Source of the DNA: an uncultured Gammaproteobacteria bacterium
GTDB lineage: Bacteria > Pseudomonadota > Gammaproteobacteria > Arenicellales > JAANXG01
Direction: 5' to 3'
Length of the DNA stretch: 64,000 bases
Assembly: GCA_947258785.1 (NCBI GenBank)
Contig: CAMYJT010000004.1
Location: 128,717 to 192,716, forward strand
Each line of letters starts with the position of its first letter. Positions within the stretch are counted from its first letter, which is position 1. The notes beneath the pieces are model-generated. The model ran no database searches, had not been told where the DNA came from, and saw only the letters and a program-made list of their open reading frames with translations. Made by a program: the position numbers and the translations under genes. Positions 52,218 to 61,823 of the stretch are shown here, piece by piece.

Positions 52218-52919
52218 TCATTCATCGATACCGAACACCATGCTGATCGTCGCGCGAATTTCCTGCTCACCGGTGGAGATGGGCACGCTGGCGGACGCCT
52301 CCGAAACGGCCATCCCTTGCAGCATACGCGGCGTAGGCATCTGCGTAGTCCCCTCGGCTATATGGATGACTGCCCCCAGCTTTACTCCGGCCGACTCCGC
52401 ATACTGTCTGGCCCGGGCAATGGCGTCTTGGACCGCGTTTGCCCGAGCTGCTTCCTCGAGCTTCCGGACATCATGCACTGTAAACTGCACACCGCTGATT
52501 TGATTGCTCCCGGCCTGCACCAAAGCGTCCAGGATGCGGCCGAGCGAAGATATGTCGCGTACTTTGACGACCACGATGTTATTCACGCGATAGCCAATGA
52601 TCCGGCGGGGTTGCTGGCGCGGCTCGAAATGAAACTCGGGCTGCACGCCGAAGGAGGATGTCTGCACAGCACGGGCCGGTATACCGTGCCGGTCCAGCAC
52701 CTCCATCATTTTAACCATGGCGTCGTTATTCTGGGCCAAGGCCTCGGCGGCGGATTTGCCATGGGTGACGATTCCGGTTTGGACAACCGCCGTATCGGGC
52801 GGAGTGCTGACGTGGCCGGAGCCGGTTACCGTAACAGTCCGTGCCTCACCGCCGGCGTAGCTGATGGACGTGCCGGCAATAAGTATTGCCCCCAGGATCA
52901 CACGTAATGAGTATCTCAT
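52218..52919 (-). CDS. SIMPL domain protein (DUF541), exported
   Basis: 233 residues. A signal peptide is likely to end near AGTSISYAG (about 22). The SIMPL domain follows, with VTVTGSGHVSTPPDTAVVQTGIV at the start and EASASVPISTGEQEIRATISMVF at the end. The family is periplasmic and its molecular function is unclear. Its length is typical. Confidence 0.88.
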   Translation of the reverse strand: MRYSLRVILGAILIAGTSISYAGGEARTVTVTGSGHVSTPPDTAVVQTGIVTHGKSAAEALAQNNDAMVKMMEVLDRHGIPARAVQTSSFGVQPEFHFEPRQQPRRIIGYRVNNIVVVKVRDISSLGRILDALVQAGSNQISGVQFTVHDVRKLEEAARANAVQDAIARARQYAESAGVKLGAVIHIAEGTTQMPTPRMLQGMAVSEASASVPISTGEQEIRATISMVFGIDE

Positions 52920-53101
52920 AAGCGCCTCTCTTGTCGTCTTTGTCAGCCGTGGATGATCGGGACACCGTCGCCGAACGTTCTACGGCATGAATGATACAGG
53001 AACTCCATAGCGGTCTATGTCTCCAAACACTGCGGGTCGGAACTTATTTCTCACCGATGTAATCTAAACAGACAAAGCAGGTCAGGTCTGACGAGGTTGC
53101 C

Positions 53102-53710
53102 GTGCGGCGATTGATGGTTGTGTTTGCGATCGTATTGCTGACTGCCTGTCAGGGATACTATCAACGGCATATTCTTGGTAACGAGGAGTCGCCGTATTTC
53201 TTCGTTCCAGTGGATTCCGTGCTGAAACTGACTACTTCAGTAAGTGTTCCGGCGCACACGGAACACGTCTTTTTCCAAGACGGCGTCATGCGGACCATTC
53301 ACCAGGTAAATCGTTATCTACCCTACTGCGAACTGAAGGTGTCGGTGGCGCGTGGCGTCACGCAAGTCATTAAACCGGATAAATTCGTTGTCTTCCGTGT
53401 TTACGGAGTGAATAAAAATCAACTGGCGCGAACACCATTCATACACGCCGCCACCATGGACGACCTCGATGGCGAAGACTTTGAGGTTGTGGCTACGGTT
53501 ATGGAGCTGTATTCCGAGCGGCAGCCAGACGTCCGTTATCTGCTCTGTGCGGCATGGGGCCTTCCGCAGAATATGTCTTTTGTGACTATAGGCATGATTC
53601 GCGGACAGTTATCCGGATTTTTCAAATTGGATTTGCGTCGTGGTGACGACACTGTACCCCGTCTGCGTATCCCCGCCGGGCGCGGCCGCGACCAGATTAT
53701 CGACTACTGA
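53102..53710 (+). CDS. Lipoprotein of unknown function
   Basis: 202 residues with a lipobox at LLTACQG (Cys about 16). The mature part shows FFVPVDSVLKLTTSVSVPAHTEHVFFQDG and a Cys near 75, but no domain I recognise. The GTG start is preceded by GACGAGG. It is probably an outer-membrane or periplasmic lipoprotein. Confidence 0.7.
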   Translation: MRRLMVVFAIVLLTACQGYYQRHILGNEESPYFFVPVDSVLKLTTSVSVPAHTEHVFFQDGVMRTIHQVNRYLPYCELKVSVARGVTQVIKPDKFVVFRVYGVNKNQLARTPFIHAATMDDLDGEDFEVVATVMELYSERQPDVRYLLCAAWGLPQNMSFVTIGMIRGQLSGFFKLDLRRGDDTVPRLRIPAGRGRDQIIDY

Positions 53711-53746
53711 GCGCCGGACCTTGCCCGAGGACGGCCCTTGTCCAGA

Positions 53747-54598
53747 TTAGGGGAACAAGTACTCGGAGGCCGGGACCGCGAGGACTGGACAGTGGGCGGC
53801 GCGAACGACGCGCTCTGTGGTGCTGCCGCGCAGGGCGTCCAGAAAGCCGTTGTGCCCCTGCGTGGTCAGCACAATGAGGTCGGCAACCATATTGTTCGCG
53901 ACATCCAGAATGTCGCTGACCGCGTCGCCGTCCCGTACCAGGAGACGCCAAGACCACCGGTCGCCGCTGGGAAGCTTGGGATTGGGCAGATGGGTGCGCG
54001 CGCCCACGTGGACCAGGTTGAAGATTACGTTGTGGCAATCCAGGATGGTCACCAACTCCAGGGAGGTCAGTATGGAATGCTGTGGGTTTGGTGTGTGATC
54101 CACCGGCATCAGCACCCGGCGCAGAGACACGTCACCGTTTTGGTGGTTTACGAAACCCCTGACTCCGTGGGGAAGAAACAGAGTCATCGTCTGAGTATCG
54201 CGGGCAATCGGCTCTGAGACCGTCTTGTTCATCCACCGGGGGCGGTTGTCCTGACCGCGGTTTGCCAACACAATGAGGTTGGCGGGTTTCTTGTTGAGAC
54301 GCTGCTTGATTGCGCGTACGGGGTCGTTGCCGGAGAGCTTGACCTTTTTGACGCGCAGGCCGGTCTTGACGATGTGCTTAGTCGACCCCCCGGGTGGTAT
54401 AACCTTCCAGCGCGTCAAGGTGTCACGCACACTGGGGAAATGCTGGCCTTCCACCGAAGACGGATCTGACGTGACGTGGACTATGGTCAGGTCCCGTTTT
54501 GCCGCCAGGGCGATTTTAAGCGCGTGATCGAAGGCGATATCACTCGCTTCACTGAAATCGGAAGGGTGAAAGACGTGTTCAAACGCGGCGTCGGCCAT
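53747..54598 (-). CDS. Tandem universal stress protein
   Basis: 283 residues with two Usp domains. The first begins HVFHPSDFSEASDIAFDHAL; the second (about 155-283) begins RRVLMPVDHTPNPQHS and ends with the nucleotide-binding loop GHNGFLDALRGSTTERVVRAAHCPVLAVP. The first domain has ANRGQDNRPRWMN in place of the usual glycine loop, so only the second may bind ATP. Confidence 0.88.
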   Translation of the reverse strand: MADAAFEHVFHPSDFSEASDIAFDHALKIALAAKRDLTIVHVTSDPSSVEGQHFPSVRDTLTRWKVIPPGGSTKHIVKTGLRVKKVKLSGNDPVRAIKQRLNKKPANLIVLANRGQDNRPRWMNKTVSEPIARDTQTMTLFLPHGVRGFVNHQNGDVSLRRVLMPVDHTPNPQHSILTSLELVTILDCHNVIFNLVHVGARTHLPNPKLPSGDRWSWRLLVRDGDAVSDILDVANNMVADLIVLTTQGHNGFLDALRGSTTERVVRAAHCPVLAVPASEYLFP

Positions 54599-54627
54599 CA
54601 GGTCAGAACCGATCCCTCGGCCGCGAG

Positions 54628-56295
54628 TTATGGAGAGACGCAGCCATACTTGGTTTTATACTTATCGTGCGTGTCGTCTTCGAATTGAATGGCAAACCAG
54701 TCGAAGGCCCGCGTCGACATGATCAGCCGCACGACTCGCGCGATCTGCTCGTTTTCCGCAGATCTCAAAGCCAGGCTGCGTTTGGGGCAGTACAGCCCCG
54801 ATGGAATTATCGCCATTGGATCCGAATCCTCCGCTGCTGGAAGGAAAAGGCCGAGGGAATAACTTCTGATTGAGTCGTCGGAAAGCTCGAAAGTCCGGAC
54901 CGATACAGGCCGTGCCTCGGTGCTGATGGTGCGTATACCGATCTCTAACTCTCCAGCCTCTTTGCAGCGCGCCCATTTCACCAGCCCAGTCAGCCACCCC
55001 TGGGACAGATCCCGTGGGCGAATGGCGATCAATTCATTGACCTGAATGTGTTGGCGGTCTGGATCGGTGAGGATTAAACGAAATCCTTTGTCGCTCACGT
55101 CGGCGATCTGCCAGGATTTCGAAAGGTGAACGACGTTAGACTGTTCGGCCTGGAGCCGACCGAAGGTTCCACGAATCACATTTTTGCCGAGTTCGAAGTG
55201 TGCCGAATCGTTGTATACCTCAAACGACTTGAGGCCGTTCACCGCGTAGGTCACCGAGTTCATTCCAATCGCCACATCGCAGTAGGTCGTGGTTTTCTTC
55301 CGCTCCGAGCCGCGCATCCGGCGTGACCCCCATAGCCCCACCAGGGAGCGCAGCATTTCGAGTTGTGCGAAGCTGGCGAAGGAGTCCAATCGGCTCGGGT
55401 TTTTGCCGTAGTTTTCGACCAACTTTTTCATCTCGTTTCTGACTTCGGCCGCCAGATTTGTCGTGTCCAGAATCCAATGCACGTTTGACTGATCCAGACC
55501 CTGTTGCGACAGTAGCTGGACCGCCGGTCTATCCATAGCCGGTTCAATCAGGAAAAGAACGCGGTTGTTCCCGGGCAGAGGGGTCGGGGAGAGCTGGGCG
55601 AGATCCGCCCACTCCCGCAGTGCGTCGTCGACGTTGTGAACAATGCGAAAGGGGAGTTGGTAGGGATTGCTTAGGGCCAGCAGCAAGACGTGCTTGTATG
55701 AACGCGTGATGTTGACGTACTTGGTTCCGCCCTGATCGAGGCGCGACGCGCCCACGTCATTGAGATTGAGCTGGCGCGAGCGGGCGTACACTCGATGAAT
55801 GGTACGCCAGATCCCGGATGGTTCCACGCGGTAGGTCTCGTAAGCGCACAAGATGGCGTGCTTCAAGCTCGTGATCGTTCCGCAAGCGGCGCGGATGAAC
55901 TGATCCGCGGCATGACGCAAGTGATGCCCGTTTCCTAAATTGGGCAACGCCGATTTGTACCCGTTCGCCAGCTCGGTATACAGCTCGATACACAAATCGC
56001 TGACCTCGTAATCCGCTGCCGTGAGCGGCAGCGACATGCCGAGGCGGCGTGATGTCACCCGTTTTCCCAGTCCGGCGCTGATGGCAGCGTCGTAGCGATC
56101 TAGCGCCTCGAGCAGCTCGAAGGGGTCCATCGCAGCGTTTTGGAGATTATCGACCGCGTTGCGGGTGGCCGTTATCGCTTCGACCAGGTCCAGGGAAGAC
56201 GTGTCCGGCAGCCCGATACCGCTGCACCCCGTGTCATCGGGGGTCGATTCCGGCGGCTGGCCGGAGCCTGTGCTGGTCTTTTTATTTATGGCCAT
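54628..56295 (-). CDS. Conserved protein of unknown function, 555 aa, with possible PilZ-like end
   Basis: I do not recognise a named family with certainty. The N-terminal 300 residues are helical (LCIELYTELANGYKSALPN, AACGTITSLKHAILCAYETYR, GIWRTIHRVYARSRQL). The C-terminal part contains beta-rich stretches such as WQIADVSDKGFRLILTDPDRQHIQVNELIAIRP that resemble an atypical PilZ domain. The sequence lacks a clear RxxxR motif, so c-di-GMP binding is only a guess. It lies 29 bases upstream of the Usp gene on the same strand and may be co-transcribed. Confidence 0.55.
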   Translation of the reverse strand: MAINKKTSTGSGQPPESTPDDTGCSGIGLPDTSSLDLVEAITATRNAVDNLQNAAMDPFELLEALDRYDAAISAGLGKRVTSRRLGMSLPLTAADYEVSDLCIELYTELANGYKSALPNLGNGHHLRHAADQFIRAACGTITSLKHAILCAYETYRVEPSGIWRTIHRVYARSRQLNLNDVGASRLDQGGTKYVNITRSYKHVLLLALSNPYQLPFRIVHNVDDALREWADLAQLSPTPLPGNNRVLFLIEPAMDRPAVQLLSQQGLDQSNVHWILDTTNLAAEVRNEMKKLVENYGKNPSRLDSFASFAQLEMLRSLVGLWGSRRMRGSERKKTTTYCDVAIGMNSVTYAVNGLKSFEVYNDSAHFELGKNVIRGTFGRLQAEQSNVVHLSKSWQIADVSDKGFRLILTDPDRQHIQVNELIAIRPRDLSQGWLTGLVKWARCKEAGELEIGIRTISTEARPVSVRTFELSDDSIRSYSLGLFLPAAEDSDPMAIIPSGLYCPKRSLALRSAENEQIARVVRLIMSTRAFDWFAIQFEDDTHDKYKTKYGCVSP

Positions 56296-56545
56296 ATGCC
56301 GTCAAGTGCTGTTGCAGCGACGCGTGTACGCCTCAGGTCCTGAAACCCGTAAATCAATCATTTTAAGTCTAGGTGACGCCCGGCAGTATCTGCAAGTTTG
56401 TGAAAGCCTCGCGGCCGGACCCCGGAAGCTCCCAAATCACGACTCAAAAGGGGTGGTCCGGCCCGGTCCAAACCCGCCGGTCCGGCGCCGGCGCCGCGCC
56501 ACGGAGTAGTTTGATGCTTTACAGGCCCGGTAGAATCTTTTATTA

Positions 56546-59500
56546 ATGCTTTCCCCGACTGTCGCCTCGATGCCTTTGAAGTTCAAGTTAATTGTCGCCG
56601 GTGGACCGCTGATTCTGCTTGCTTTTAGCTGCGCGGCGGCCAGTCATGCGGCGGTTATTCATCACCAGCTGGTGGTCTCGGTACAACCCGCCTCCCACCG
56701 CTTGTCGGTGATCGACCGGGTGACGCTGCCCGTCGGCACCGGTGGGCCGCTGTCGATGCTGTTGCACGCCGGGCTGAATCCGAGGGTCCGCGACGCCGGC
56801 GCCGCGGTGACTGCAGTGGAGCGCGTCGGTGATCGGGGAGTGCCCGTGGAGCGGGTGACGCTTGCACTGGCGCCGTCGGTACGGCAATTCACCTTGGAGT
56901 ATGGAGGCGAGATCCACCATCCCGTTCGCCAGCTCAGTCCCGATTACGCGCGCAGCTTCGGGGTGTCTCCCGGGGTAATTGCCGAGACGGGAGTCTATCT
57001 CTCCGGCGCCAGCCACTGGATTGCCCAGCCTGCGGGATACGCGGCGACGTTCTCGATGACGGTGTCGTTGCCGGCGCGTTGGCAGTCGATGAGTCAAGGG
57101 GCACGGCACTGGCGTTGGTCGCAACACCCGCGCACCGTCGAGACCTGGTCCACGGACAAACCTCAGGAAGAAATCTATTTGATTGGCGGGCGATTTACCG
57201 AGTACCAGCAGGCCGCCGGCGCCGTCGACGCCATGGTATTGCTGCGCGAGGCGGACCCGTCGCTGGCGGCAAAGTACCTGGGCGCGGCGAGGCTCTACAT
57301 CGAGATGTACGGTGACTTGATTGGGCCGTATCCCTACGCCAAGTTTGCCTTGGTGGAAAATTTCTGGGAGACCGGCTACGGGATGCCGTCGTTCACCCTG
57401 CTGGGTCCACGGGTCATCCGTCTGCCGTTTATTCTGCACTCCTCGTATCCACACGAAATTCTGCACAACTGGTGGGGCAACGGAGTCTATGTCGATTATC
57501 AGCGGGGAAATTGGGCCGAGGGGCTGACCAGCTACCTCGCCGATCACCTCGTCAAGGAGCAGCGTGGTCAGGGGGTTCCGTACCGGCGCCGGACATTGCA
57601 GAAGTATGTCGACTACGTTCGTGACAACGAGGATTTCCCACTCACCGGATTTCGCGCCCGGCACAGTTCGGCCACTGAGGCCGTGGGCTACGGCAAGACG
57701 ATGATGTTGTTCCACATGCTGCGCCGGAAACTGGGGGACGAACGGTTCGTCTCGGCGCTGCGGGAATTGTACCGCCGCCATCGATTCCGCGTGACCACTT
57801 TTGACGATGTGCGCGATGTATTCGCGAATGTCCTTGGCGAACCCCTTGGTTCGTTCTTCGAACAGTGGACCCAGCGTGCCGGTGCGCCCAGCCTGCGGGT
57901 GATGAACGCCGATCTGCAACCTGCCGCCGACGGGGCCGGTTTTGTCTTGTCGGCGGTCATCGAGCAGGTCCAGGACGCGGACGTGTATACCGTCACGGTG
58001 CCGGTAGCGGTGCATCTGGAACGGACCGAGCGTGCCTATCAGACCTCCGTGCGCCTGCGCGGCCGGCGGCAGGCGTTCTCGTTGACACTGCCGGTCCGTC
58101 CATTGCGGCTCGACATCGATCCCGAGTTCGATGTGTTCCGGCGTCTCGACCGTCATGAGATCCCGCCCGCTCTCTCGCAGATGTTTGGTGCCGGCCGCGC
58201 GCTGATGGTACTGCCGTCGGCCGCCGACCCACAACTCAAGCGTGCTTACCGAGAGTTGGCGGCGTCGTGGTCCGAGGGGCGAACCGCACGCATCGACGTC
58301 AAGTTCGACAACGAACTGGACCGGCTGCCGGGGGACCGGGCGGTGTGGCTGTTCGGTTGGACCAATCGGTTCCGCAGCGCGTTGAGCGACGCCCTGGCGG
58401 ACGACAGGTTCTCGGATCGCGCCGGGCGCGTTGAGATTGGCGGCGAGTCCTTCGAGCGCGCGCAACACTCGGTGGTGGTGGTTGCGCGGCATCCCGCGTC
58501 GCCGGACGACGGCCTGGCGTGGGTGGCCACCGATGCCGTCGCTGCCGTCGCCGGACTGGGCAGAAAGCTGCCGCACTACGGAAAATACAGTTATCTCGCA
58601 TTTACCGGAGCGGGGCCGGACAACGTCGCCAAGGGGCAGTGGCCGGTAAGCCGTTCGCCATTGTCGCTCGCGCTGACGCCCGCCGGTGGCCGTCCGACGG
58701 CACGCCTCGCCGCCCGCCGGCCGCTGGCCGAACCGCCGGCGGTGTTTTCAGGACCGCGCATGCTGAGTGACGTCAACTGGCTGGCGGCGCCGGCGATGGC
58801 CGGCCGCGGGCTTGGCTCCCCGGAGCTGAAGCGCGCTGCAGACTACATTGCACGGCGGTTTCGCGAGCTGGGCCTTAAACCCGCCGGCGACGATCATGGA
58901 TACAATCAGACCTGGACGGCCACAGTGGCCGGCAAGCCGGCCGCCGTGGAATTGAGCAATGTGGTCGGAGTCATTCCTGCCGCGAACGAGAAGCACCGCA
59001 GCGAGAGCGTCGTGGTGGGCGCCCATTACGACCACCTGGGCCGCGGTTGGCCGGACGTGCGCAGGGGGAACGAAGGCCGGGTGCACCCGGGTGCCGACGA
59101 CAACGCCAGCGGTGTCGCGGTGATGCTTGAGTTGGCCCGGGTTCTGGTTGAAGCCGGGCGGCCGGAACGCAACGTGGTGTTCGTAGCATTCACCGGTGAA
59201 GAGGCCGGCAAACTCGGCTCGCAATACTACCTGCAGCATCCGGCCTTCCCGGCGGACCGCATCATGGCAATGCTGAATCTGGATACGGTGGGCCGGCTCG
59301 GCGACAATCCACTGTTGGTGTTGGGGACCGGCTCCGCCCGGGAATGGCCGCACATTTTTCGTGGCGCCGCGTATGTGACCGGCGTGCCGGTGAAAGCGGT
59401 GGCCGACGACTACGGTTCCAGCGATCAATCCAGCTTTCTCGATCGAGGGATTCCGGCGGTGCAATTTTTCTCCGGCGCGAACGCCGACTATCATCGGCCC

Positions 59501-59914
59501 AGCGACACCGCGGACAAGATTGCTGCGAACGATCTGCTGCGGGTGGCGGCGGTGGTCAAGGAAGCGGCCGAATACCTGGCATCCCGGCCCGAGCCCTTGC
59601 ACTCCCGCCGGTTGCCGGACCGTTCGCCTCGGGCCGAGGACGGTGCGTCCCGCCGCGCCTTGCTGGGCACGGTTCCCGATTTCGGTCACGACGGGCCCGG
59701 TGTCCGGTTGAGCGAGGTTACGACCGGGACCCCCGCGGCCCAGGCCGGCCTGCGGCAGGGTGACGTGATCGTCGGCATCAACGACACCGGCATCGCGGAT
59801 CTGCGTGATTACTCCAGGTTGCTGAAATCACTGAGCCCGGGGGACCGGATTATGATCCACTTTCAACGCGACGGCCGCCAGCGAACCGCCACGGCCGTCC
59901 TGGCCGCCAGATGA
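56546..59914 (+). CDS. Exported M1-like and M28 double metallopeptidase with PDZ domain
   Basis: 1122 residues. An N-terminal signal-like helix (LIVAGGPLILLAFSCAAASHAA) is followed by a gluzincin domain with HEILH (303-307) and E325 in NWAEGLTSY, one residue closer than the usual M1 spacing. The GAMEN position reads ENFWETGYGMPS. The M28 domain follows with H827 (AHYDHLG), D852 (GADDNASG), E885-E886 (FTGEEAG), D913 (LNLDTVG) and H983 (YHRPSDT). The PDZ domain is near 1052-1120. Both peptidase sites look intact. The substrate is not known. Confidence 0.82.
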   Translation: MLSPTVASMPLKFKLIVAGGPLILLAFSCAAASHAAVIHHQLVVSVQPASHRLSVIDRVTLPVGTGGPLSMLLHAGLNPRVRDAGAAVTAVERVGDRGVPVERVTLALAPSVRQFTLEYGGEIHHPVRQLSPDYARSFGVSPGVIAETGVYLSGASHWIAQPAGYAATFSMTVSLPARWQSMSQGARHWRWSQHPRTVETWSTDKPQEEIYLIGGRFTEYQQAAGAVDAMVLLREADPSLAAKYLGAARLYIEMYGDLIGPYPYAKFALVENFWETGYGMPSFTLLGPRVIRLPFILHSSYPHEILHNWWGNGVYVDYQRGNWAEGLTSYLADHLVKEQRGQGVPYRRRTLQKYVDYVRDNEDFPLTGFRARHSSATEAVGYGKTMMLFHMLRRKLGDERFVSALRELYRRHRFRVTTFDDVRDVFANVLGEPLGSFFEQWTQRAGAPSLRVMNADLQPAADGAGFVLSAVIEQVQDADVYTVTVPVAVHLERTERAYQTSVRLRGRRQAFSLTLPVRPLRLDIDPEFDVFRRLDRHEIPPALSQMFGAGRALMVLPSAADPQLKRAYRELAASWSEGRTARIDVKFDNELDRLPGDRAVWLFGWTNRFRSALSDALADDRFSDRAGRVEIGGESFERAQHSVVVVARHPASPDDGLAWVATDAVAAVAGLGRKLPHYGKYSYLAFTGAGPDNVAKGQWPVSRSPLSLALTPAGGRPTARLAARRPLAEPPAVFSGPRMLSDVNWLAAPAMAGRGLGSPELKRAADYIARRFRELGLKPAGDDHGYNQTWTATVAGKPAAVELSNVVGVIPAANEKHRSESVVVGAHYDHLGRGWPDVRRGNEGRVHPGADDNASGVAVMLELARVLVEAGRPERNVVFVAFTGEEAGKLGSQYYLQHPAFPADRIMAMLNLDTVGRLGDNPLLVLGTGSAREWPHIFRGAAYVTGVPVKAVADDYGSSDQSSFLDRGIPAVQFFSGANADYHRPSDTADKIAANDLLRVAAVVKEAAEYLASRPEPLHSRRLPDRSPRAEDGASRRALLGTVPDFGHDGPGVRLSEVTTGTPAAQAGLRQGDVIVGINDTGIADLRDYSRLLKSLSPGDRIMIHFQRDGRQRTATAVLAAR

Positions 59915-59982
59915 CCGGTAGTTCGCATCGGACTGACCGGCAGCGAACTCGACAGATGATCAACATAGGGTTGAGGACAGAC

Positions 59983-61035
59983 ATGCGCAAGACGACATTC
60001 ATACTGATGCTTCTATGCCTCGGAATCCAGCAGGCACAGGCCGATTCGGCAGCCGGTGGACACGCCGCCGGGGCCGATTACGCCGAACCGCATCTCGCCG
60101 ACATCCGCCAGCTGACCTTTGGCGGTGAAAACGCCGAGGCGTATTTCTCCTACGACGGCCGCGAGCTGATCTTTCAATCGACCCGGGATGGGCGCCGGTG
60201 TGACGCCATTTACCGCATGGACCGGGATGGGGGCAAGGTACGCCGCGTGTCGTCCGGCGACGGCGCGACCACGTGTTCATTCATTGCGCCGGACAACCGG
60301 ACGATCATCTACGCGTCGACGCACCTGGGAGGGCGGGATTGCCCGCCCAAGCCGGACTACTCGCGCGGCTATGTCTGGCCAATTTACCGCAGCTACGACA
60401 TCTTCCAGGCCGACGCGGAGGGCGGGGCAGTGACCCGGCTGACGCACGCGCCGGGTTACGACGCCGAAGCGGTGTATTCCCCCCGCGGCGACAAGATCCT
60501 GTTTACCTCAGTGCGCTCAGGGGATCTCGAGTTGTATCTGATGAATCCCGACGGCACGGGCCTCGACCGCCTGACCGATGTGCCGGGATACGATGGTGGT
60601 GGATTCTTCTCTCTGGACGGTGAATGGATCGTTTGGCGGGCCTCCCGGCCCACTGGCGAGGCGCTGGCGGACTACCGCGCGCTGCTTGCCGATGGGCTGC
60701 TTCGCCCCGGCCAGCTCGAGATCTACATCATGCATCTGCGTGATCGCAAACCGATCCAGTTGACCGACAACGGTGCGGCCAACTTCGCGCCGTACTGGCA
60801 CCCCGACGGTCGGCATATTATCTTCGCGTCCAACCTGCACAATCCGGGGGGGCGCAACTTCGACCTGTTCCTGATCGACGTCGAGACCCGGGACATCGAG
60901 CAGATCACGCACTACCCGGGGTTTGACAGCTTTCCGATGTTTTCCCACGACGGTAGGCGGCTCGTGTTCGCCTCCAACCGACACGGCAAGGTCCGCGGCG
61001 AGACCAACATATTCATCGCCGACTGGCGCTGGTGA
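59983..61035 (+). CDS. Secreted TolB-like PD40 beta-propeller protein
   Basis: 350 residues from ATG 59983, which has GAGG 6 bases upstream and begins a signal peptide (MRKTTFILMLLCLGIQQAQA). The mature part has repeated PD40 blades: AYFSYDGRELIFQSTRDG, AVYSPRGDKILFTSVRSG, PYWHPDGRHIIFASN and MFSHDGRRLVFASN. It probably acts in the periplasm, perhaps as a binding partner of the adjacent peptidase. The ATG at 59911 overlaps the peptidase stop. Confidence 0.85.
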   Translation: MRKTTFILMLLCLGIQQAQADSAAGGHAAGADYAEPHLADIRQLTFGGENAEAYFSYDGRELIFQSTRDGRRCDAIYRMDRDGGKVRRVSSGDGATTCSFIAPDNRTIIYASTHLGGRDCPPKPDYSRGYVWPIYRSYDIFQADAEGGAVTRLTHAPGYDAEAVYSPRGDKILFTSVRSGDLELYLMNPDGTGLDRLTDVPGYDGGGFFSLDGEWIVWRASRPTGEALADYRALLADGLLRPGQLEIYIMHLRDRKPIQLTDNGAANFAPYWHPDGRHIIFASNLHNPGGRNFDLFLIDVETRDIEQITHYPGFDSFPMFSHDGRRLVFASNRHGKVRGETNIFIADWRW

Positions 61036-61073
61036 CCGGCTGCGCCGCGCGCTCCGCAGCACTGGATGGACGT

Positions 61074-61823
61074 CTAAAATCGCGTCCGCCGGTACTGCCG
61101 GTAAAGGATAACGCCGCCCCAGGCGAACGCCAGCCACATCAACAGCTCACCGGTGCCGTCGACGGCGGCGGCGATGCGCTGGTCGTGTTGCAGCAGCCCG
61201 AGGTCTTCGAGGATGTTGCGCCAGTCGTGGGCCTCCGGCGTGTCGGTGCCGGTCATGCCGCCCAACAGTATCAGCCGTCCGGCCCGCGCGTCGTTCACGT
61301 ACGGGGCGGCGTCCATGAGGCTCTGTGCGACCCACCACAGGCCGATCGAGCCGCCGAAGTTGTCGTGATTTTTCCAGACCAGGGCGATGGTCACGATCAG
61401 GGGCATGAGCAATTGTCCCAGGGTGCCGCCCAGAATCGCTGTGAACTCCCCGAACGGTGCAAAGATCCAGTGTCCCGCCTCGTGAAAGACGAGATTGACG
61501 TTGTGCATGAACGACTCACCGATGGCGTTGGTCGGGACCGTCATCTGGATGAATTGCCAGCCCCAGATCACGAACAGGCCATACAGCAACAGTCGGCCGT
61601 AGAACAACGTGGGATCGACCCTCGGCGGGACATACAATAAGGTGGCTCCCAGGCGCCGGGCCAGCGATGCCGGCGGCTCGGAACGGACCGCCCGGGGGCC
61701 GGCGGTGCGGTACTGCGTACGCATCCATTTAGAAAACACCAATGCGCAGCGGGGGCAGACACCGGCGGGCCCCCGGTCGGTCGATTGGCGCCGGTAGCGG
61801 CACTTAGGGCAGGTCTTGTACAC
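61074..61823 (-). CDS. Zinc-ribbon integral membrane metalloprotease-like protein
   Basis: 249 residues. An N-terminal zinc ribbon (C5, C8, C23, C26) is followed by several membrane segments. HEAGH at 114-118 (VFHEAGHWIF) lies in a hydrophobic stretch, as in site-2-protease (M50)-like enzymes, with a Gly-rich second half (GGTLGQLLMPL). The start is GTG. A clear second metal ligand is not obvious, so the fold is only inferred. It converges on the PD40 gene and is divergent from the sirtuin. Confidence 0.65.
   Translation of the reverse strand: MYKTCPKCRYRRQSTDRGPAGVCPRCALVFSKWMRTQYRTAGPRAVRSEPPASLARRLGATLLYVPPRVDPTLFYGRLLLYGLFVIWGWQFIQMTVPTNAIGESFMHNVNLVFHEAGHWIFAPFGEFTAILGGTLGQLLMPLIVTIALVWKNHDNFGGSIGLWWVAQSLMDAAPYVNDARAGRLILLGGMTGTDTPEAHDWRNILEDLGLLQHDQRIAAAVDGTGELLMWLAFAWGGVILYRQYRRTRF

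Noticed and set aside
56511..56536. Promoter-like TTGATG and TAGAAT before the double-peptidase gene
   Set aside because: The spacer is only 14 bases, too short for a sigma-70 promoter.
56588..58576. A 662-codon open frame on the minus strand inside the double-peptidase gene
   Set aside because: It is antisense to a gene with clear HEXXH and M28 motifs. Long antisense frames are common in GC-rich DNA, and its translation is low-complexity with no family signature or ribosome-binding site.
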